Positions 7,947-10,077 of a stretch of 10,077 bases of DNA are shown one piece after another. A program made the position numbers and the translations under genes. Each line of letters begins with the position of its first letter. Position 1 is the stretch's first letter. The stretch lies in NCBI GenBank assembly GCA_046542305.1, contig JBKHBQ010000141.1, positions 1-10,077 of the forward strand, in the 5' to 3' direction. This DNA comes from JBKHBQ01 sp046542305 (GTDB taxonomy: Bacteria > Bacteroidota > Bacteroidia > Bacteroidales > 4484-276). The notes under the pieces are model-generated. The model saw only the letters and a program-made list of their open reading frames with translations, was not told where the DNA came from and did not search any database.

Positions 7947-7952
7947 AAGAGG
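7947..7952 (+). promoter_or_regulatory. Shine-Dalgarno-like site of rpsU
   Basis: AAGAGG, continuing into T, lies eight bases before the ATG at 7961. GAGGT can pair with the ACCUC of the 16S rRNA tail. With one bulged base the pairing can extend through AAAGAGGT. Most genes in this window have no such site. In Bacteroidota, rpsU is known to keep an SD as part of bS21 autoregulation. Confidence 0.7.
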
Positions 7953-7960
7953 TATTTAAC

Positions 7961-8155
7961 ATGATCATAGTTCCTGTAAAAGAAGGCGAAAGCATCGAAA
8001 GAGCTTTAAAGAAGTACAAAAGAAAATTCGAAAAAACCGGTGTGGTAAAAGAACTGCGCGAAAGACAGAAATACACCAAGCCTTCAGTAAAAAAACGTGA
8101 GGCAAAACTCAAAGCTATTTACATTCAACAGCTTAAAAACGAGCAGGAAGCTTAA
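7961..8155 (+). CDS. rpsU: Small ribosomal subunit protein bS21
   Basis: The 64-residue, lysine- and arginine-rich protein starts MIIVPVKEGESIERALKKYKRKFEKTG, which is characteristic of bS21; the length is normal for Bacteroidota. It binds the 30S platform. In Bacteroidota, bS21 with bS18 and bS6 forms a pocket that holds the 3' tail of 16S rRNA, so normal ribosomes ignore SD sequences. The gene has its own promoter, an SD-like site and a strong downstream hairpin terminator, so it appears to be mainly a single-gene transcript with separate control from xerC. Identification is certain from sequence; autoregulation is inferred from what is known in Flavobacterium. Confidence 0.97.
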   Translation: MIIVPVKEGESIERALKKYKRKFEKTGVVKELRERQKYTKPSVKKREAKLKAIYIQQLKNEQEA

Positions 8156-8188
8156 GCCAGCAGTCTGGCAAAAAATATTTTCTTTTAG

Positions 8189-8256
8189 ATAGGAAATTCT
8201 TTGTTTTGACGGTAAAAAATATTTACCTTTGGGACAAAGGTTTTCCTATTTTTTTT
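8189..8256 (+). terminator. Long-stem terminator of rpsU, just upstream of xerC
   Basis: Bases 8189-8216 pair with 8222-8249 around a five-base loop. Of 28 positions, 21 are Watson-Crick, five are G-T wobble and two are mismatches. The outer arm is ATAGGAAA/TTTCCTAT and the inner arm is GGTAAA/TTTACC. Eight T follow (8249-8256). This is a typical rho-independent layout, 33 bases past the rpsU stop, though the stem is unusually long. It ends three bases before the xerC GTG and contains the likely xerC promoter. Confidence 0.85.
8200..8231 (+). promoter_or_regulatory. Bacteroidota-type promoter for xerC-hpf inside the rpsU terminator
   Basis: TTTG (8200-8203), a 20-base spacer and TACCTTTG (8224-8231) match both promoter halves. 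The predicted start near 8237 leaves a leader of only about 23 bases before GTG 8260. A further perfect dyad, ACCTTTG/CAAAGGT (8225-8241), covers the -7 box and start region and could be an operator. Because both boxes lie in the hairpin arms, part of the match might be a by-product of the palindrome. Confidence 0.6.
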
Positions 8257-8259
8257 ACT

Positions 8260-9147
8260 GTGACGGAAAGATTCATCAGATATATCGAGCACGAGAAGAG
8301 GTACTCCCCTAACACAGTCAAGGCCTACCAATCCGACCTGCATCAATTCCATTCATTTCTTGCCGAACACTATGAGTTGAACGATCCGGCACAGGCCGGT
8401 CATCAGATGATCAGAAGCTGGCTGGTGCAATTAATCGAAAATGCTGTAGGCACAAGATCGATCAACCGCAAGATCTCCACCCTGAAATCCTACTTCAGAT
8501 TCCTGAAGAAACAGCAAATGATTTCAGAAAATCCAATGCAAAAAGTAATTGCCCCCAAATCCAAAAAGCCCTTGCCGGTGTTTGTAAAGGAACACGAGAT
8601 GAATACCTTATTAAATGAACTGGATTTTGGCGAAGGATTCGAAGGGTTACGCAATAAATTGATCATAGAAACATTTTATTTAACAGGGATGCGTCTTTCG
8701 GAGCTCACTGCATTAAAAGTCCAGGACATTAATTCTGACAAGGGGCTCCTGAAAGTCACCGGTAAAAGAAACAAACAACGAATCATACCCATGAGCAGAT
8801 CATTAGTTGATTCCATCGAAAAATACCTTCCTTTCCGCCAGGAACTTCTTTCGGATAAAAACCCGGACAACCCTTACCTTTTTGTCACCGTTTCGGGCAA
8901 ACAAAGCTACCCGAAACTTGTTTACCGAGTAATCACGAAACACCTTGCCTATGTATCATCAAATTCCAAGAAAAGTCCCCATACGTTGAGGCACAGTTTT
9001 GCCACGATTATGCTCAACCATGGTGCCGACTTGAATGCCATTAAAGAAATCCTGGGCCATTCCAGCCTTTCGGCCACCCAGGTTTACACGCATAATACGA
9101 TTGAAAAATTACAAACTATTTACAAACAAGCTCATCCAAGAGCCTAA
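8260..9147 (+). CDS. xerC: Tyrosine site-specific recombinase, XerC/XerD type
   Basis: Xer recombinases resolve chromosome dimers at dif sites near the terminus. From GTG 8260 the protein has 295 residues, the usual Xer length. An N-terminal core-binding SAM-like domain spans about 1-90 and the catalytic domain about 105-290. All catalytic residues are visible: R145 (TGMRLSEL), K169 (TGKRNKQRIIP), H241 and R244 (HTLRHSF), H267 (LGHSS) and nucleophile Y276 (QVYTHN). The frame is open back to TTG 8206, but that start would lie inside the rpsU terminator and upstream of the predicted transcription start. It would also add 18 residues unlike Xer proteins, whereas GTG gives the family-like start (M)TERFIRYIEHEKRYS. 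There is no SD. Two tandem TAA stops end the gene, and hpf follows 20 bases later. Known: the position next to rpsU and hpf is common in Bacteroidota. C versus D cannot be settled from sequence alone. Confidence 0.9.
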   Translation: MTERFIRYIEHEKRYSPNTVKAYQSDLHQFHSFLAEHYELNDPAQAGHQMIRSWLVQLIENAVGTRSINRKISTLKSYFRFLKKQQMISENPMQKVIAPKSKKPLPVFVKEHEMNTLLNELDFGEGFEGLRNKLIIETFYLTGMRLSELTALKVQDINSDKGLLKVTGKRNKQRIIPMSRSLVDSIEKYLPFRQELLSDKNPDNPYLFVTVSGKQSYPKLVYRVITKHLAYVSSNSKKSPHTLRHSFATIMLNHGADLNAIKEILGHSSLSATQVYTHNTIEKLQTIYKQAHPRA

Positions 9148-9154
9148 TAAATTC

Positions 9155-9160
9155 AGGAGG
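9155..9160 (+). promoter_or_regulatory. Perfect Shine-Dalgarno sequence of hpf
   Basis: AGGAGG lies seven bases before the ATG at 9168, in the 20-base gap after xerC. It is the strongest SD in the window, in a lineage whose ribosomes normally do not use SD pairing. It supports the chosen start and suggests that hpf translation may respond to bS21-free ribosomes. Confidence 0.85.
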
Positions 9161-9167
9161 ACAGATT

Positions 9168-9467
9168 ATGCAAATAGACATCAGATCGATTCACTTTAAG
9201 GCTGACCGCAAATTAGAAGCCTTTATTAAAGAGAAAATCGAAAAACTTTCACAGTTTTACGACGGAGTCATCGCCGGTGAAGTTGCTTTAAAGCTGGATA
9301 ATAACGACAGTCAGGATAATAAGGTTACCGAGATTAAGCTCAATGTGCGTGGAAACGATCTTTATGCAAAAAAGCAAAGCAAGACTTTTGAAGAATCCAC
9401 CGATAATGCCGTAGAAGCTTTGCGCAGACAACTCATTAAGTACAAGGAGAAAATGAGAAACAGCTAA
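9168..9467 (+). CDS. hpf: Ribosome hibernation promoting factor, short form (HPF/RaiA family)
   Basis: The 99-residue protein fits the short HPF family, which binds between the 30S head and body, blocks the A and P sites, and helps inactive ribosomes dimerise or persist in slow growth. The beginning MQIDIRSIHFKADRKLEAFIKEKIEKLSQFY, a central strand region with EIKLNVRGNDLYAKK (about 55-69), and a C-terminal helix with FEESTDNAVEALRRQLIKYKEK (about 74-95) give the expected beta-alpha-beta-beta-beta-alpha order. There is no long-form C-terminal extension. It is probably co-transcribed with xerC and ends at a strong terminator that overlaps the tRNA promoter. Its perfect SD is noteworthy. HPF versus RaiA naming is uncertain; the family is not. 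Confidence 0.95.
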   Translation: MQIDIRSIHFKADRKLEAFIKEKIEKLSQFYDGVIAGEVALKLDNNDSQDNKVTEIKLNVRGNDLYAKKQSKTFEESTDNAVEALRRQLIKYKEKMRNS

Positions 9468-9494
9468 ACTTTTTGAAATTATTTTTAAAAAAGT

Positions 9495-9525
9495 TTTGTT
9501 AAATAGAATAACTGTTATACTTTTG
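9495..9525 (+). promoter_or_regulatory. Bacteroidota-type promoter for the tRNA operon
   Basis: TTTG (9495-9498), a 19-base spacer and TACTTTTG (9518-9525) match both consensus halves. The predicted start is near 9531, leaving about 59 bases to be trimmed before tRNA-Thr. The last bases of the -7 box are also the first bases of the hpf terminator stem. Confidence 0.8.
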
Positions 9526-9559
9526 CAGTCCTTTTTCAAAAAAAGGGCTGCATTTTTTT
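9524..9559 (+). terminator. Rho-independent terminator of xerC-hpf
   Basis: Bases 9524-9536 pair with 9540-9552 (TGCAG/CTGCA at the base, then a T/A-rich upper stem), giving 13 pairs with one wobble and a three-base loop. Seven T follow (9553-9559). It lies 56 bases past the hpf stop. The left arm overlaps the tRNA promoter -7 box and the predicted start. Confidence 0.9.
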
Positions 9560-9589
9560 AGCGAAGTTCTTACATCATCTTGATTTCAG

Positions 9590-9662
9590 GCCGATGTAGC
9601 TCAGTTGGTAGAGCAGCTGATTTGTAATCAGCCGGTCGGCGGTTCGAGTCCGTCCATCGGCT
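9590..9662 (+). tRNA. tRNA-Thr (anticodon TGT)
   Basis: This 73-base cloverleaf has a perfect 7-bp acceptor stem, GCCGATG (9590-9596) with CATCGGC (9655-9661), and discriminator T9662. The anticodon stem is GCTGA/TCAGC and the loop is TTTGTAA. Anticodon TGT (9623-9625) reads ACA. The TTCGAGT T-loop and a normal D-arm are present. CCA is not encoded. It is the first tRNA after the promoter at 9495-9525. Confidence 0.97.
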
Positions 9663-9666
9663 CCCG

Positions 9667-9686
9667 CAGCGGTTGTTTTACCGCTG
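9667..9686 (+). other. Spacer hairpin between tRNA-Thr and tRNA-Tyr
   Basis: CAGCGGT (9667-9673) and ACCGCTG (9680-9686) form a perfect 7-bp stem with a 6-base loop in the 30-base spacer. No T-tract follows, so it is not a terminator. It may act as a processing signal for the tRNA precursor or keep the two cloverleaves from misfolding together. Confidence 0.6.
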
Positions 9687-9692
9687 ACAAAG

Positions 9693-9774
9693 GGGGAGAT
9701 ACCAGAGCGGTCAAATGGGGCAGACTGTAAATCTGTTGGCGAAGCCTTCGGAGGTTCGAATCCTCCTCTCCCCA
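9693..9774 (+). tRNA. tRNA-Tyr (anticodon GTA)
   Basis: This 82-base tRNA has the acceptor GGGGAGA (9693-9699) with TCTCCCC (9767-9773) and discriminator A9774. The anticodon loop is CTGTAAA with GTA at 9727-9729. The T-arm is GGAGG/CCTCC with loop TTCGAAT. The variable region (9737-9749) folds as GGC-GAA-GCC, the class II arm expected of bacterial tRNA-Tyr. CCA is not encoded. Confidence 0.97.
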
Positions 9775-9841
9775 CTCTGAATTGTTCTTATAATTATTGT
9801 TTTTTCGGGCAGCAAAGGCGCAAGCTTTAGCAAGGTTCTGC

Positions 9842-9910
9842 CAAAGGCATTCCTTCATAAGTATTCCGCACTCCCGGATTTTCGTTCTACGATGTATTGC
9901 AAAGGCATTC
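9842..9910 (+). repeat. 11-bp direct repeat in the tRNA-Tyr to tRNA-Gly spacer
   Basis: CAAAGGCATTC occurs at 9842-9852 and 9900-9910, 58 bases apart. The surrounding 249-base spacer (9775-10023) has no credible ORF, RNA gene or promoter; besides this repeat it holds only the terminator at its right end. The repeat may mark an old insertion or duplication, or be chance. Confidence 0.5.
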
Positions 9911-9981
9911 TATTCACACCATCGACGGAATAAGCCTGCGCTTACCATGAGTTCATTAACGTATTGAAAATGATAAACAGG

Positions 9982-10008
9982 GGGTTTCATAAAATGAAAT
10001 CCTTTTTT
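9982..10008 (+). terminator. Rho-independent terminator between tRNA-Tyr and tRNA-Gly
   Basis: GGGTTTCAT (9982-9990) pairs with ATGAAATCC (9994-10002), giving nine pairs with one wobble, a three-base loop, and six T (10003-10008). It would end the Thr-Tyr transcript just 15 bases before tRNA-Gly. That leaves little room for a separate promoter, and I see no TAnnTTTG box in that gap. Confidence 0.8.
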
Positions 10009-10023
10009 GTGTAAAGGCGACAT

Positions 10024-10077
10024 GCGGAAGTAGCTCATCCGGTAGAGCGACAGCCTTCCAAGCTGTAGGTGGCGGGT
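10024..10077 (+). tRNA. tRNA-Gly (anticodon TCC), 3' end outside the window
   Basis: The first 54 bases of a tRNA are present: acceptor arm GCGGAAG (10024-10030), D-arm GCTC/GAGC, anticodon stem ACAGC/GCTGT with loop CTTCCAA, and TCC at 10057-10059, reading GGA. The start of the T-arm (GCGGGT) is reached at the edge. The order Thr-Tyr-Gly matches a tRNA group that precedes tuf in many bacteria. Confidence 0.93.

Noticed and set aside
8211..8227. GGTAAA-AAATA-TTTACC as a possible dif/Xer binding site next to xerC
   Set aside because: It lacks the 11-6-11 arm layout of dif and is explained as the tip of the rpsU terminator hairpin. dif sites are also usually at the replication terminus rather than next to xer genes.
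9775..9840. AT-rich stem and T-run after tRNA-Tyr (around 9779-9806) as a terminator
   Set aside because: The possible pairing is short, A/T only and interrupted; the hairpin at 9982-10008 is a far better terminator.
9575..9858. Minus-strand ORFs across the tRNAs with phrases such as GRGGFEPP and MDGLEPPTG
   Set aside because: These are antisense translations of tRNA-Tyr and tRNA-Thr, a familiar type of spurious protein; the cloverleaves explain the sequence fully.

Overview
The window looks like chromosomal DNA from a member of the Bacteroidota, most likely class Bacteroidia. Three lines of evidence support this. Several intergenic regions carry the Bacteroidota-type promoter (TTTG, about 19-20 bases, then TAnnTTTG). 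Most genes lack a Shine-Dalgarno (SD) sequence. One secreted protein ends in a type IX secretion system (T9SS) sorting domain. No phage, insertion sequence, CRISPR array or defence genes were seen, so this is mostly a housekeeping region with two or three secreted proteins of unknown role.

Left part, minus strand (1-4283). Reading in the direction of transcription: a PKD-domain T9SS cargo protein (3078-4283), then ffh (SRP GTPase), folD (methylene-tetrahydrofolate dehydrogenase/cyclohydrolase), and a secreted propeller-like protein cut by the window edge (1-583). The last three are tightly spaced and probably form one operon.

Middle, plus strand (4453-7839). A 1107-residue exported protein carries about ten Asp-box (BNR/sortilin-type) beta-propeller repeats. 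It ends in a clear rho-independent terminator.

Right part, plus strand (7868-10077). This is the translation-linked block rpsU (bS21), xerC (tyrosine recombinase), hpf (ribosome hibernation factor), tRNA-Thr(TGT), tRNA-Tyr(GTA) and tRNA-Gly(TCC, cut by the edge). In many Bacteroidota such a block leads on to tRNA-Thr and tuf, which would lie just outside the window.

The most interesting signals are regulatory. The only two SD sequences seen precede rpsU and hpf, the two genes whose products bind the ribosome. This matters because bS21 is what hides the anti-SD in Bacteroidota ribosomes. In addition, the rpsU and hpf terminators each overlap the promoter of the next unit: a 61-base hairpin carries the xerC promoter, and the hpf terminator overlaps the -7 box of the tRNA promoter. 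The xerC start is best placed at GTG 8260, not at TTG 8206. I found no clearly new multi-gene system.
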